Of a stretch of DNA of 64,000 bases, positions 10,601 to 17,592 are shown in pieces. The notes beneath the pieces were generated by a model. It was not told the origin of the DNA and ran no database searches. It saw only the letters and a list, made by a program, of their open reading frames with translations. Position 1 is the stretch's first letter; every line of letters begins with the position of its first letter. The stretch spans positions 62,001 to 126,000 of the forward strand of contig JAIXOU010000100.1 of NCBI GenBank assembly GCA_027486585.1, written 5' to 3'. The translations under genes and the position numbers were made by a program. The stretch is from Verrucomicrobiaceae bacterium (GTDB lineage: Bacteria > Verrucomicrobiota > Verrucomicrobiia > Verrucomicrobiales > Verrucomicrobiaceae).

Positions 10601-10840
10601 CATCTGATCCGCAGACAGGAGTTTGCGGCTGCTGAAAGTTACCTCATGAAGAATCTATGGATGTCTCCCAATGACTCGGCTGCTCTGCTTCATGAGCTGT
10701 ATTTGGACTGGGGTAGGCTGGCTGATATGCAGTCAGAGTTGCATAAATTTCATCTGCCAGGCGGAATCGAAAAGGAAGCACTTTTCCTGGCCGCCAAATC
10801 TCTCGGTCTGCCACTTCCTGTCGCGTCTCCATCACCATGA
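4631..10840 (+). CDS. Giant exported TPR-repeat protein
   Basis: The product is about 2069 residues from the ATG at 4631; an in-frame GTG at 4604 would add nine residues. The ATG is preferred because it gives a conventional signal peptide (MFCFTHPLKRTAFAAVLLGLWICQSGLSAAA) before a mature chain beginning DGDDRW. Almost all the rest is helical repeat: tetratricopeptide-like units are clear at LMVLGHLYRKGGSVDKANAVY, and again where Glu-, Ala- and Leu-rich pairs such as ALQSRADLASQSGDAKTAYE recur. No enzymatic domain was recognised. Proteins of this type act as periplasmic scaffolds or in outer-membrane assembly and polysaccharide export, but the role here is unknown. Its stop overlaps the start of the next gene (ATGA at 10837-10840), so the two products are probably made together. 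Confidence 0.85.
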   Translation: MFCFTHPLKRTAFAAVLLGLWICQSGLSAAADGDDRWSERETHLANEYLGLLVSQPDYGRVVDLLWTLYDKHGATQLLIDNVATQARATNHPAVLMVLGHLYRKGGSVDKANAVYDEVLRAEPKNARALQSRADLASQSGDAKTAYEMISKLVAYTAESDPQKVSMLMQLGSLAVAREQNEEAVSAWERAVNLRPGDFNLVRQVAELILRIGLPDRAAVFYTSLSEQTDPQQRLDALYDLARIHEHADQFGKADAALVKGLGLLDFHDDRYMDFFRRRVRLHERFGRLDELRQQLTKAAASLPISERALRDWASFTEITVDTEAQVLALRELVQKVPSVDDYRYELVRVLLDHDGAIEAATLLDERLKGDASDLPALVFLRAEADLRQGKTVEAISRIEALVKAPGISAEVEKQALTFAQQRALDAVIELILKARLEREPTKAEAVFELAAFYKTRKDMTAADALLRQFTQAAVSDEERQRRLNDAAAFLASGSDLDSAIVLAREAVSKASAGREEFLRLADILIEHGDAEESLTWMEKAWQASLTDEDGADVDERIYSLLIGDEKHKARKSKGSGGEFQLPDAFTGKGFASHDEAPEAASIPEAVMAKMKTFAADAAAKTKLSARELFRAAWWAVRAEQLDQAYASFAVLQKDDQNKPRELSLEAERLLLELALLDKNTALAMRVLRRLIQRDESGKIRYTLRLSELLLEDEQVANAAVSVGLSAERTGWRLTGATPLPAIAATSFLERAYRDMPDSEQLLQALTQCYTLQRRNDDAMKLWEAAISRATGTSAVTLMERHAEMLLQKMNLPKYVQVQCRIIEVETEVKRRREAFKRFLDRLLWSEQGGELTEAALKERLKLVNDALVVQVKRHPFDGFYQEALAQVYSRSGDPVKAFAAMKQAYYTSPDTPFSLDQLREAALRVADMKSAIYFQKQIAAAAAPQELAAESRRLVEMLEETFQMAEADRVRRRLESRFSQDAAALEALAEHYRSTGQDEAERRVYEQIARVRPWDARLQLRLALKCLRLADDVSALKHLQEICSRTVGQAFQAGNLVAERMPLPLLDARKPTASGTATEITDLLDSATSLSNEETKTLRMFFGLPRAEFVELPDAVPLIRLRAIEELGKLTYRGDARVRSALPILDLKSPIERLWSFYYRREGEAFRKELRLLMSKGAHLESQFCQLWLTLRSGGMADALQWCEQKGLAVEVQEVRKRVLLAVGAMLADLEGFRFEKGELAILGSVRSTAVMDIIRRLQDSQRYPEALELGESVRKHQPELSDIFTFSLARIAESAERWDLARGYLSRVVRGPVRPEAYRGTYDPFLFSLSAATRLAVTPEEREENLRSAWRHLQAIPASAMTSLRKSAVAGLAGSSDTAAAEMSGFMTKDFLPSRQMGEIRGMLLPQGSPRYEEPMHLRSLWEETREIQARFVQEGMGPLVQQVNEGLTAKWGSVALTSRSGLEFGEWRLGNLIGKMRQVDYPTRLRLLREHLASVDMRLEVSVDTLSELGGRLENAGMSREAIEVYGLLPARAPANPEYAQWLIRVSESGMDTKTGLKFTLQLLNAEPPMKPPQPGDEVLREKHAHFLALDFNVPELHKLAYQTQVTRLLQGRIPDAVPYLRELALLHEKLGQSTLALAAWERLHEAFAVNLDTGIVPDAESCVHRARLLIEQGKPVLALDVLRLIPLGEKSGPMGREMLKMRATLLAQIQGWEEIRQLMTLAVELKSLDCISHVSEICRLHDRTSEALNFITQAERSLKEDGDRFRLRLELLKLLAHDSAWTPERGRAQVAALFRVRQRDRETLQQMLVWFGDQAKGRNREAWMTLLRSEVRAGADRPLAALVLSTFAEEAPDGMKDDLSYGWQAVKEGDRVCLELAAETLMACHRPAWAWQACLSLQDLPSLRLEARKIPLMLRVANALGDRVIVQEIFSEVVRMPFPGGTQTVAWATALEESDQPELARELYLAALDRLEDTHGMQPDLSSAWARHLIRRQEFAAAESYLMKNLWMSPNDSAALLHELYLDWGRLADMQSELHKFHLPGGIEKEALFLAAKSLGLPLPVASPSP

Positions 10841-11424
10841 TTCATTCACTCAAGTTTCTAATCGTCGCTCTTTTGCTGACGAGCTGCGCTTCAAAAAAGA
10901 CCTCTCGTCACGAGGACCTCGGCGGTCAGCCGATGTCAAAACGGATCGCTAACTCGATGAAGCGGATGAATGATCCGAATGACCGCAGTGTCTTTGATAA
11001 ATCGATGCAGGCCTCTTTAGGCGGCAATAAGAGCGCGGGCTGGCTCAGTAAACAAAAACACTCCACCAGTGATTTCAATGGAGTGAAGTCCTTCTCTGGT
11101 ATGACGGCTTTTAAAACGCAGGACTTTGCTGGCAGTGATCTGAAGAGCCGCTTGGGTGATCAAGGATTTAACCAGCGCGAGAAAGAGCCCTCCTTTGCGG
11201 ACAACGTTTTTAAGACTGATCAAAATCCATTTGCCCAGAAAATGTCTCGTGATGACACCCGAAGTTTTTCTGGTGCTAACGATGTCTTTAAAACCAAAGC
11301 CAACCGGGAGGGGCTCAAGGAGCAGAGAAAGGACAACACGCCTAAATTCATCGAGCTAGATCCGAAAGAGAGAACATCTGCCTACACCGAAGATCAGGTT
11401 CGCAGGCTGATGGGACGAGACTGA
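10837..11424 (+). CDS. Small putative lipoprotein, translationally coupled to the TPR protein
   Basis: The 195-residue product begins MIHSLKFLIVALLLTSC, a lipoprotein signal with lipobox L14-T-S-C17, so it should be lipid-anchored after cleavage before Cys17. The mature chain is highly polar, with many Lys, Ser, Asn, Phe and Asp, and has loosely repeated DN/DVFKT segments (for example DNVFKTDQNPF and NDVFKTKANRE). It ends TEDQVRRLMGRD. It looks largely disordered and matches no family I know. The 4-bp overlap with the TPR gene suggests it is a partner that anchors or caps the giant scaffold; this is inference. Confidence 0.75.
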   Translation: MIHSLKFLIVALLLTSCASKKTSRHEDLGGQPMSKRIANSMKRMNDPNDRSVFDKSMQASLGGNKSAGWLSKQKHSTSDFNGVKSFSGMTAFKTQDFAGSDLKSRLGDQGFNQREKEPSFADNVFKTDQNPFAQKMSRDDTRSFSGANDVFKTKANREGLKEQRKDNTPKFIELDPKERTSAYTEDQVRRLMGRD

Positions 11425-11433
11425 GTGAGCGGA

Positions 11434-11472
11434 TGGCGTCTCGCGACGACCTCCATGGATAGATCAGGCTAG
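11434..11472. repeat. 38-nt intergenic repeat, copy 1 (second copy at 43225-43262)
   Basis: The stretch from GGCGTCTCGC to GGCTAG matches 43225-43262 without gaps at 32 of 38 positions, and all six differences are transitions. In both places it spans the stop codon of a minus-strand gene and runs into its 3' flank. A short stem CGTC/GACG around a TCGC or TCGT loop is kept in both copies. At 43 kb it is the right end of a larger structured element; here only this end is present. Confidence 0.6.
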
Positions 11473-12462
11473 AATGGGTGCCTGTGTCAGAATCTTGTCC
11501 AAGCCATTGAGGCAATACGCCCAATGAATAGGCAGATCTGATAACGACTCTTGATATCCAGCGGCAGCTCGACCACCAATGATTAAGGCGGTCGTCTCCG
11601 GCAGGATTTTCCGAAGCTGTCTGACTTTATCTTCAATTGCCGGGCATTTTTCAGGATAAACAAGGCTTAGAGCGACAGCACGGGCCTTCCGTGCAGAGGC
11701 GCAAGCGGCGATTTCCTCAATGGGTAGATTGGGGCCAAGATAGGTGACTTTCCACCCCAGGTCACGAGCTGAGGCAGCGACCAGCATCGCACCCAATTCA
11801 TGCACTTCACCGGTTGGTGTCGTGATGACAAGTTCAGGAGCGTTTTCCGCTATCTGACTTCCAGGCACTGGCATCATGAGCACTTCACGAATGACGTTGG
11901 TGGCCAAATGCTCCTGCCCAGGACGCAGATTCCCGGCTTGCCAAGACTCGCCAATGGTTTGGATCAAAGGGCAAATGACATGATGCAACATGCCGCGCTG
12001 TCCTAGCTGCTGACGGGCGCGACTCAGAAGATGATGCATGACCTCACTGTCAAAGGCCTTTGAGGCAGCCATGCAGAGATCGACAAACTGCTTCGGCTCC
12101 TCCAGCGGCTTGGAGTCAGATATTGCGGCAGCCTTTTTCCCTTTGGGCAACAGGCTGCGTTGCAAATGATCATCGAGTAGCTGTTCGAGTTCGCTGGTGG
12201 GCAGTTTAGCTACGTTGCCGATTCGATGTCCATTTTCAGTCAGTTGGCGGAGGATTTTCAGCCTCTTGATGGCCTCTTCACAATACAGACGGCGATTACT
12301 CTCAGTGCGGGTGGGGCTCATGGCCCCATAGCGCCTTTCCCAGATACGAATGACGTGGGCACTGAGACCTGAGAGGTGGCTGGCCATTTGAATTGCGCAG
12401 GGCATAGTAGCTGGTAGTTGATTGAGTCCGAATTGCTGAGTATAGGAAAAGTCGTCGGGCAC
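11464..12462 (-). CDS. CarH/LitR-like MerR regulator with B12-binding domain
   Basis: The 332-residue product has an N-terminal MerR winged HTH (about 22-85; HVIRIWERRYG and NRRLYCEEAIKRLKILRQL). A helical bundle follows (about 120-190) and then a Rossmann cobalamin-binding domain (about 208-325). Trp174 and Glu184-His185 form W-x9-E-H, and Glu219-x-His221-x-x-Gly224 is the lower-ligand motif; both characterise CarH, the adenosylcobalamin-dependent light-sensing repressor. His221 would be the lower axial ligand. The residue after Trp174 is Gln, whereas Thermus CarH has a His there that ligates cobalt after photolysis, so the photochemistry may differ. No carotenoid gene is nearby. It is divergent from spmAB across 70 bp holding two inverted repeats, which suggests autoregulation or control of spmAB. 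Confidence 0.87.
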   Translation of the reverse strand: MPDDFSYTQQFGLNQLPATMPCAIQMASHLSGLSAHVIRIWERRYGAMSPTRTESNRRLYCEEAIKRLKILRQLTENGHRIGNVAKLPTSELEQLLDDHLQRSLLPKGKKAAAISDSKPLEEPKQFVDLCMAASKAFDSEVMHHLLSRARQQLGQRGMLHHVICPLIQTIGESWQAGNLRPGQEHLATNVIREVLMMPVPGSQIAENAPELVITTPTGEVHELGAMLVAASARDLGWKVTYLGPNLPIEEIAACASARKARAVALSLVYPEKCPAIEDKVRQLRKILPETTALIIGGRAAAGYQESLSDLPIHWAYCLNGLDKILTQAPILA

Positions 12463-12480
12463 GGATTACGGACTAAGTTC

Positions 12481-12513
12481 GACAAAGGAAACATTTTGTC
12501 TCAATTTTTGAGA
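12481..12513. promoter_or_regulatory. Two overlapping inverted repeats between carH-like gene and spmAB
   Basis: GACAAA-N8-TTTGTC (12481-12500) and TCTCAA-TTT-TTGAGA (12499-12513) are both perfect and overlap by two bases in the 70-bp divergent intergenic region. Dyad elements in this position fit operators for a MerR-type dimer or tetramer acting on one or both promoters. No -35/-10 was assigned with certainty. Confidence 0.5.
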
Positions 12514-12532
12514 AACCTGCATTTTTAACGTC

Positions 12533-14149
12533 ATGCTGAATCATATTTGGGCCATTCTACTTTTTATCGGGCTGATCGTCGCAGGACTCATCGGTCGGGT
12601 CTCGGGTGACGCAAATGTGATCGACGCTGCGATGAAGGGGGCGGAAAAGGCAGTCATGGGAATTGCTCTACCTCTGGCTGGCATGATGATGTTTTGGCTG
12701 GGCGTGCTTCGGCTTTTGGAAAAAGCAGGTGTGCTGGAGGCCGTCGTCCGTTTGCTTTCGCCTTTGCTACGTCGTCTTTTCCCAGATGTGCCGACAGGGC
12801 ATCCGGCCATGAGTGCCATGGTGATGAACCTTTCGGCCAACATGCTGGGGCTCTCAAATAATGCAACTCCACTCGGGCTCAAGGCGATGGGGCATCTGCA
12901 AGAGCTGAATCCTCATAAGCAAAGCGCTAGCAACGCGATGATCACCTTCTTGGCCCTGAATACAGGAGCTTTTACGCTGATCCCGATGTCAGCCATGAAC
13001 TTCTTGAATGCGGCAGGAATCAAAAATAGCTATCAGGTCATCGTTCCCACCATCCTTGCCACGGCTTGTGCCTCCGTCGGTGCTGTTCTTGCGGCGAAGA
13101 GTTTTCAAAGGCTGCCGCAATTTGTACCCCAACCTGACGAGGAAGATTCGACTCCCAATAAAGGAGGGCATGATCCCACAGACCTCGCAGCACCCAAGAT
13201 CTCCCGTATCTCCTCTAAAGCTCGACTCTGGCTTTCCATTCTCGCTATCCTCTTTGTCGGAGTATCCGCACTAGAACTAGGCCCTCCAGTCTGGCGGAAA
13301 ATAGTCCTTAAAGATTCTGGCCTCTCTGCGGTACTTGATAAGGCGGCTCAAAGAAGAGCGGATGCGGAAGCTGTTCTCGCCCAGAAGAAAGCAGAGGCAA
13401 ATGCAGCTTTAAATGAAAAAGGTAAGCCTACAAAATGGTCCGAAATTTCGACAGACCCAGTTTATTATTCTCTCCCTGAAGCTCAAAAGCTGGAACTCAA
13501 AACAGAATTTTTCAAACGGGTTGTTTTACCAAAACTGGGGGAACTTCCCGAAGGTATGACTGAGGATATGGCGCTTAGCTATTGGATTCAGAATGCAAAT
13601 GACTCTGGAATGAGTTGGCGCCGTATGATGGATGGGACTTCGGGGCTTGCCATTCCAGCCATCCTGATTCTCGCCGTTGGCTTTGCCTGGGCACGTGGAG
13701 TCCGTGTTTATGAGGAGTTTGTCGATGGAGCTAAAGAAGGCTTTCAGGTCGCTGTGCGCATCATGCCCTACCTCGTGGCCATGCTTGCTGTATTGGCGAT
13801 TTTGCGGGAATCGGGTGCCTTTCAACTCTTGGAGTATGCTCTAGCGCCAGTGCTCGGCTTCCTTGGCTTTCCTGTTGAGCTTCTTTCCTTGGCGTTGATG
13901 CGGCCTCTCAGTGGCTCTGGTGCGCAGGGCATTCTGAATGAGATCCTGACTCGTCCTGATTTGAGCGAGATGGTGAAATTCACCGCAGCGATTCTCTATG
14001 GCTCCACCGAGACGACCTTTTATGTCCTGACGGTGTACTTCGGAAGTGTCGGGATTCGCCGATTCCGCCACGCGCTCATGGCTGGATTAACGGCGGATTT
14101 CATCGGAATGGTGGCGGCAATCATCTTTGGGAGGCTTTTGTTTGGTTGA
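12533..14149 (+). CDS. spmAB: SpmA-SpmB fusion membrane protein (nucleoside recognition/Gate domains)
   Basis: The 538-residue membrane protein joins two homologues of spore maturation proteins. The SpmA-like half (1-190) shows MVMNLSANMLGLSNNATPLGLKAMG and LALNTGAFTLIPMSAMN. The SpmB-like half (about 365-538) shows GFQVAVRIMPYLVAMLAVLAILRESGAF, RPLSGSGAQGILNEIL and GSTETTFYVLTVYFG. A charged Ala/Glu/Lys-rich linker (about 230-360) with its own helix separates them. In Bacillus SpmA and SpmB help spore core dehydration; in non-sporulating bacteria the Gate-domain pair is thought to form an inner-membrane transporter of unknown substrate. No sporulation gene is in the window. It starts 70 bp from the divergent CarH-like gene and is followed by a VapBC pair after 61 bp. 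Confidence 0.88.
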   Translation: MLNHIWAILLFIGLIVAGLIGRVSGDANVIDAAMKGAEKAVMGIALPLAGMMMFWLGVLRLLEKAGVLEAVVRLLSPLLRRLFPDVPTGHPAMSAMVMNLSANMLGLSNNATPLGLKAMGHLQELNPHKQSASNAMITFLALNTGAFTLIPMSAMNFLNAAGIKNSYQVIVPTILATACASVGAVLAAKSFQRLPQFVPQPDEEDSTPNKGGHDPTDLAAPKISRISSKARLWLSILAILFVGVSALELGPPVWRKIVLKDSGLSAVLDKAAQRRADAEAVLAQKKAEANAALNEKGKPTKWSEISTDPVYYSLPEAQKLELKTEFFKRVVLPKLGELPEGMTEDMALSYWIQNANDSGMSWRRMMDGTSGLAIPAILILAVGFAWARGVRVYEEFVDGAKEGFQVAVRIMPYLVAMLAVLAILRESGAFQLLEYALAPVLGFLGFPVELLSLALMRPLSGSGAQGILNEILTRPDLSEMVKFTAAILYGSTETTFYVLTVYFGSVGIRRFRHALMAGLTADFIGMVAAIIFGRLLFG

Positions 14150-14210
14150 TAACTGATAAAAAGATGAAAATAAATATTGAAAATGATGATTTGAGATTCA
14201 TTTTGGCCTC

Positions 14211-14414
14211 ATGAGAATCACTGTTGATATTGAAGAAAGCATCCTCAACGATCTTGTTGGTATGATGGGAGAGAGTAAAAAGAGTCCTGCTGTGGCAAGG
14301 GCCGTCACAGAGTTTGTGAAACGGCAGAAGGCCAAAGAATTTGGCCGCCTTCTCAGGCAGGGTGTCTTTGACTATCCTGTCCTTAATGAGGAAATTGAGA
14401 AACAGGATATCTAA
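14211..14414 (+). CDS. vapB: VapB-type antitoxin
   Basis: This 67-residue protein starts MRITVDIEESILNDLVGMMGESKKSPAVARAVTEFVKRQKAKEFGRLL, a short ribbon-helix-helix-like N-terminus of the VapB/DUF2191 group, followed by a tail (residues about 50-67) that would wrap the toxin. Its gene lies 12 bp upstream of a PIN-domain toxin. VapB antitoxins neutralise the partner RNase and usually repress their own promoter; the AT-rich stretch at 14150-14210 is the likely promoter and operator. Confidence 0.82.
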   Translation: MRITVDIEESILNDLVGMMGESKKSPAVARAVTEFVKRQKAKEFGRLLRQGVFDYPVLNEEIEKQDI

Positions 14415-14426
14415 CTCCAGTCACTC

Positions 14427-14864
14427 ATGGTTCTTGTAGATTCTTCCATTTGGATCGAAGCCTTACGGCGTGATGGTGACTTAGGTGCTAAGGTAGCGCT
14501 CGAAGCGCTGCTCGAAGAGTACGAGGCAGCCACCACCAGTCCAGTTCTGCTGGAAGTACTCGGTGGTGCCCGCAAAGAAGAGCGGCAGCGCATGTCCGAG
14601 TATTTCTCCATCATTCCTCATATTCAGGCAGAAGCTAAGGATTGGGATAAGGCCATTTCTTTTGCCTGGTTTTTGAGGGATAAAGGAATCGCTGCTCCAT
14701 GCAATGACATCCTCATCGCCACGATAGCCCTGCGATGTAACATCCGCGTTTTCGCTCGGGACAAGCACTTTGATGCCATGGCAAACATGATGGGCCTCAC
14801 TTTGTATCGCCCTGGTTTAGGCGGCACTTATTCGCCTGAGAATCGTGGAGGTGAGGGAATCTGA
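14427..14864 (+). CDS. vapC: VapC-type PIN-domain toxin (RNase)
   Basis: The 145-residue PIN-domain protein has the acidic metal site expected of VapC: Asp5 (VLVDSSIWI), Glu43 (LLEVLGG), Asp94 (CNDILIA) and Asp112 (ARDKHF). VapC toxins cleave tRNA or rRNA when free of VapB. It follows the antitoxin by 12 bp. The C-terminal tail after LYRPG (about 18 residues) is longer than in many family members, and its stop (TGA 14862-14864) overlaps the start of the next flavoprotein gene by one base. That places a non-TA gene in the same transcript. The catalytic set appears intact, so the pair is probably functional. Confidence 0.87.
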   Translation: MVLVDSSIWIEALRRDGDLGAKVALEALLEEYEAATTSPVLLEVLGGARKEERQRMSEYFSIIPHIQAEAKDWDKAISFAWFLRDKGIAAPCNDILIATIALRCNIRVFARDKHFDAMANMMGLTLYRPGLGGTYSPENRGGEGI

Positions 14865-16468
14865 TGCTACAAATTTCCCAACTCACTCTCCCTGTCGAGC
14901 ACGCTGACACCGATCTGCGTCCTGCTTTGTTAAAGCGTTTAGGCATACCAGATTCTGCTCTGCGCGGTTTTAGCGTCAAGCAGCGTGCCATTGATGCACG
15001 TCGTCAGCATGTCAATTTCAGCTACACGCTCCTAGCTGAGGTGGATCAGGAACCGCGTGTCCTGAAATCCGTCGCTAAAGACACTCAAATTTGTCCTGCA
15101 CCGGATGAGAGTTACCGCCAGATGCCGCCATCCAGTGAGCATGTGGTCACCAATCGTCCGGTCATTGTCGGCACTGGACCTTGTGGCCTTTTTGCCGGAC
15201 TTCTCTTAGCTCGGGCAGGGCGCCGACCCATCCTACTAGAGCGCGGTAAAGCTGCGGGGGATCGTGCCCGTGATGTCACGGGTTTTTGGCGGCGTGGGTG
15301 GGACTTTAACCCTGAGTCGAACGTGCAGTATGGTGAAGGCGGCGCTGGCACCTTTTCAGACGGCAAGCTTTACACACAGATTCGAGATCGTGAGCATCGC
15401 ATCCCGTGGCTATTAAAAGAGATGGTCGCAGCTGGGGCTCCAGAAGATATCCTCATCAAAGCACGCCCGCACATTGGCACCGATAGGCTCATCAAAGTCG
15501 TACGCCACATCCGCGAAGAGATCATTTCTCTCGGGGGAGAGGTGCGCTTTGGTTCACGAGTCAGTGACGTCGTGATTGAAAACAAGGTAATGCGCGCTGT
15601 CGTGCTGGCTGATGGTTCGGTGATCGAGGGCGCACCCATCATCTTTGCGATCGGTCACAGTAGCCGAGATACCTTTGAAATGCTGCATCGGAATGGCGTG
15701 CCGTTTGAGGCCAAACCTTTCTCTGTCGGCGTGCGTATCGAGCATCCACAGCGGATGGTTGACCAGATGCTGTATGGCAAATGGGCTGGCCATGCGCGTC
15801 TGGGATCGGCTCCTTATAAATTCGTCTCTCACTGCCCCAATGGCCGCGCTGCTTACAGCTTCTGCATGTGCCCTGGTGGACTTGTCGTTGCGGCAAATTC
15901 TGAACCTGGCACCGTCGTGACCAATGGCATGAGTAGCTTTGCGCGCGATGAAGCCAACGCCAATAGCGGCTTCATGGTGGACATCAGTCCGAAGGATTAT
16001 GGCGAACACCATCCGCTGGCTGGCATCGAATTTCAGCGTGAGATCGAACGTGCCGCCTATCGTCTCGGAGGTAGCAATTATCACGCGCCAGCCCAGCTTT
16101 TGAGTGACTTCATGGAAGGCCGAGCGAGCACAGGGCAGGGAACGGTGAAGCCATCTTATGAACCTGGTGTGATTTGGACCGATCTTCGTGAATGCCTGCC
16201 AGAATATGTGATCGATACGATCAAGTTGGCTGTCCCCGAGATTGCTAAAAAGCTTCCTGGGTATCATCTCGATGATGCAATCCTCACTGGGGCCGAGACA
16301 CGCAGTTCGTCTCCTGCCCGCATACCGCGCCATGCTGACTCACTTCTGTGCACAGGAATTCAAAATTTTTATCCTGCGGGTGAAGGCGCTGGCTATGCAG
16401 GGGGGATTATTTCTGCTGCTGCTGATGGGATGCGCGTGGCTGAAGCTGTCGAGCGCTCATTGAGTTGA
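14864..16468 (+). CDS. FAD-dependent dehydrogenase, COG2509 family
   Basis: The 534-residue product has an N-terminal cap region (1-100), then a dinucleotide-binding motif VGTGPCGLFAGLLLARAG (about 102-119) and ERGKAAGDRARDV. WDFNPESNVQYGEGGAGTFSDGKL follows, the signature stretch of the uncharacterised FAD-dependent dehydrogenases of COG2509. The C-terminal block PAGEGAGYAGGIISAAADG closes the FAD site. No membrane segment or signal is present, so it is cytoplasmic. The substrate of this family is not established. Its start overlaps the vapC stop by one base, so it is co-transcribed with the toxin-antitoxin pair; whether this is functional or accidental is open. Confidence 0.87.
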   Translation: MLQISQLTLPVEHADTDLRPALLKRLGIPDSALRGFSVKQRAIDARRQHVNFSYTLLAEVDQEPRVLKSVAKDTQICPAPDESYRQMPPSSEHVVTNRPVIVGTGPCGLFAGLLLARAGRRPILLERGKAAGDRARDVTGFWRRGWDFNPESNVQYGEGGAGTFSDGKLYTQIRDREHRIPWLLKEMVAAGAPEDILIKARPHIGTDRLIKVVRHIREEIISLGGEVRFGSRVSDVVIENKVMRAVVLADGSVIEGAPIIFAIGHSSRDTFEMLHRNGVPFEAKPFSVGVRIEHPQRMVDQMLYGKWAGHARLGSAPYKFVSHCPNGRAAYSFCMCPGGLVVAANSEPGTVVTNGMSSFARDEANANSGFMVDISPKDYGEHHPLAGIEFQREIERAAYRLGGSNYHAPAQLLSDFMEGRASTGQGTVKPSYEPGVIWTDLRECLPEYVIDTIKLAVPEIAKKLPGYHLDDAILTGAETRSSSPARIPRHADSLLCTGIQNFYPAGEGAGYAGGIISAAADGMRVAEAVERSLS

Positions 16469-16514
16469 GGTTGATGAAGAATCACCAGCACTAAATGATA
16501 GCTTGGCATGGCTG

Positions 16515-16531
16515 ACGCTGTTTGATACACA
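16515..16531. promoter_or_regulatory. Short inverted repeat upstream of the MoxR gene
   Basis: GCTGT and ACAGC form a 5-bp dyad around a 7-nt spacer, 7 bp before the MoxR start codon. It overlaps the expected ribosome-binding region, where no Shine-Dalgarno sequence is seen. It could be an operator or a translation-controlling hairpin; the evidence is only the dyad. Confidence 0.25.
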
Positions 16532-16537
16532 GCGCCT

Positions 16538-17554
16538 ATGTCCGACTCCACTGACTCATCTCCTCCCGCCGCAGCATTGTCAGATCAAGAGGTCGTCGAA
16601 ATGGTGGCCGGGATACGCGCGAGGCTCTTTGCCGAGGTCGGCAAGGTCATCGTTGGCCAGCAGGAGGTGGTGGATCAGATGCTCATCGCCCTCATTGCGG
16701 GCGGGCATTGCCTCATCACTGGCGCGCCCGGTTTGGCAAAGACGCTACTGGTGAAAACCGTGGCCGATGTCTTCGATCTCAGCTTCAACCGCATCCAGTT
16801 CACGCCCGACCTCATGCCCTCCGACATCACTGGAACGGAGATCCTCGAAGACACCGACCAAGGCCGCCGCATGGTCTTCAACAAAGGCCCCATCTTCGCC
16901 CACATGATCCTCGCGGATGAGATTAACCGCACGCCGCCGAAGACCCAGGCCTCGCTGCTGGAGGCCATGCAGGAGCATCAGGTCACCGTCGCCGGAAACA
17001 CCATGCATCTCCCTGAGCCCTTCTTCGTGCTCGCCACGCAGAACCCCATCGAGATGGAAGGCACCTACCCTCTGCCCGAGGCGCAGCTCGACCGCTTCAT
17101 GCTAAACATCGTCATCGACTACCTCAGCGAGGACGAAGAAGTCGCCGTCGTCACCCGCACCACGAGTGGCAAAAAAGAGCCCGTCCTTCGCCTCTTCACG
17201 GGCGATCAACTCCAGGCCTTCCAGAAGGTCGTGAAGAAGGTCCCCATCGCCGAAGACGTCGCCCGCTACGCCGTCAAACTCGCCGCCAGCTCCCGCCCGA
17301 ACCGCCCCGGCACCCCCGACTTCGTCAACGAATGGGTCAGCTGGGGAGCGGGCACCCGAGCCAGTCAAAACCTCGTCCTCGGCGCCAAAACAAGAGCCCT
17401 CATCCAAGGCCGCGCCCACGTTACCCTCGACGACATCCGCACCTTGGCGCTGCCGGTGTTGAGGCACCGTATTCTGATCAACTACCGCGCTGAGGCGGAA
17501 GGCGTCAATGTGGCGAAGGTGATTGGGAGGCTGATTGAGAGTTTGGGGAAGTAA
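16538..17554 (+). CDS. MoxR-family AAA+ ATPase
   Basis: The 338-residue protein carries Walker A G62-A-P-G-L-A-K-T69, Walker B MILADEINR (Asp127-Glu128), sensor-1 ATQNP (about 168-172) and the AAA lid with the conserved ALPVLRHRI near the end. MoxR ATPases work as chaperone-like machines on VWA-domain partners, loading metals or remodelling complexes. Here it heads an operon-like run with DUF58, BatA-like and VWA proteins, the usual company of the MoxR-Bat group. Codons are richer in G/C-ending triplets than in the preceding flavoprotein gene. The start codon lacks a strong Shine-Dalgarno site, as for most genes in the window. Confidence 0.93.
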   Translation: MSDSTDSSPPAAALSDQEVVEMVAGIRARLFAEVGKVIVGQQEVVDQMLIALIAGGHCLITGAPGLAKTLLVKTVADVFDLSFNRIQFTPDLMPSDITGTEILEDTDQGRRMVFNKGPIFAHMILADEINRTPPKTQASLLEAMQEHQVTVAGNTMHLPEPFFVLATQNPIEMEGTYPLPEAQLDRFMLNIVIDYLSEDEEVAVVTRTTSGKKEPVLRLFTGDQLQAFQKVVKKVPIAEDVARYAVKLAASSRPNRPGTPDFVNEWVSWGAGTRASQNLVLGAKTRALIQGRAHVTLDDIRTLALPVLRHRILINYRAEAEGVNVAKVIGRLIESLGK

Positions 17555-17592
17555 GATCGCCAGTTGCGGAAGTTTGCCTTTGATAAGCAAAA

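Noticed and set aside
15554-16333. 259-codon antisense frame over the COG2509 flavoprotein gene
   Set aside because: Fully covered by conserved FAD-binding coding sequence on the other strand.
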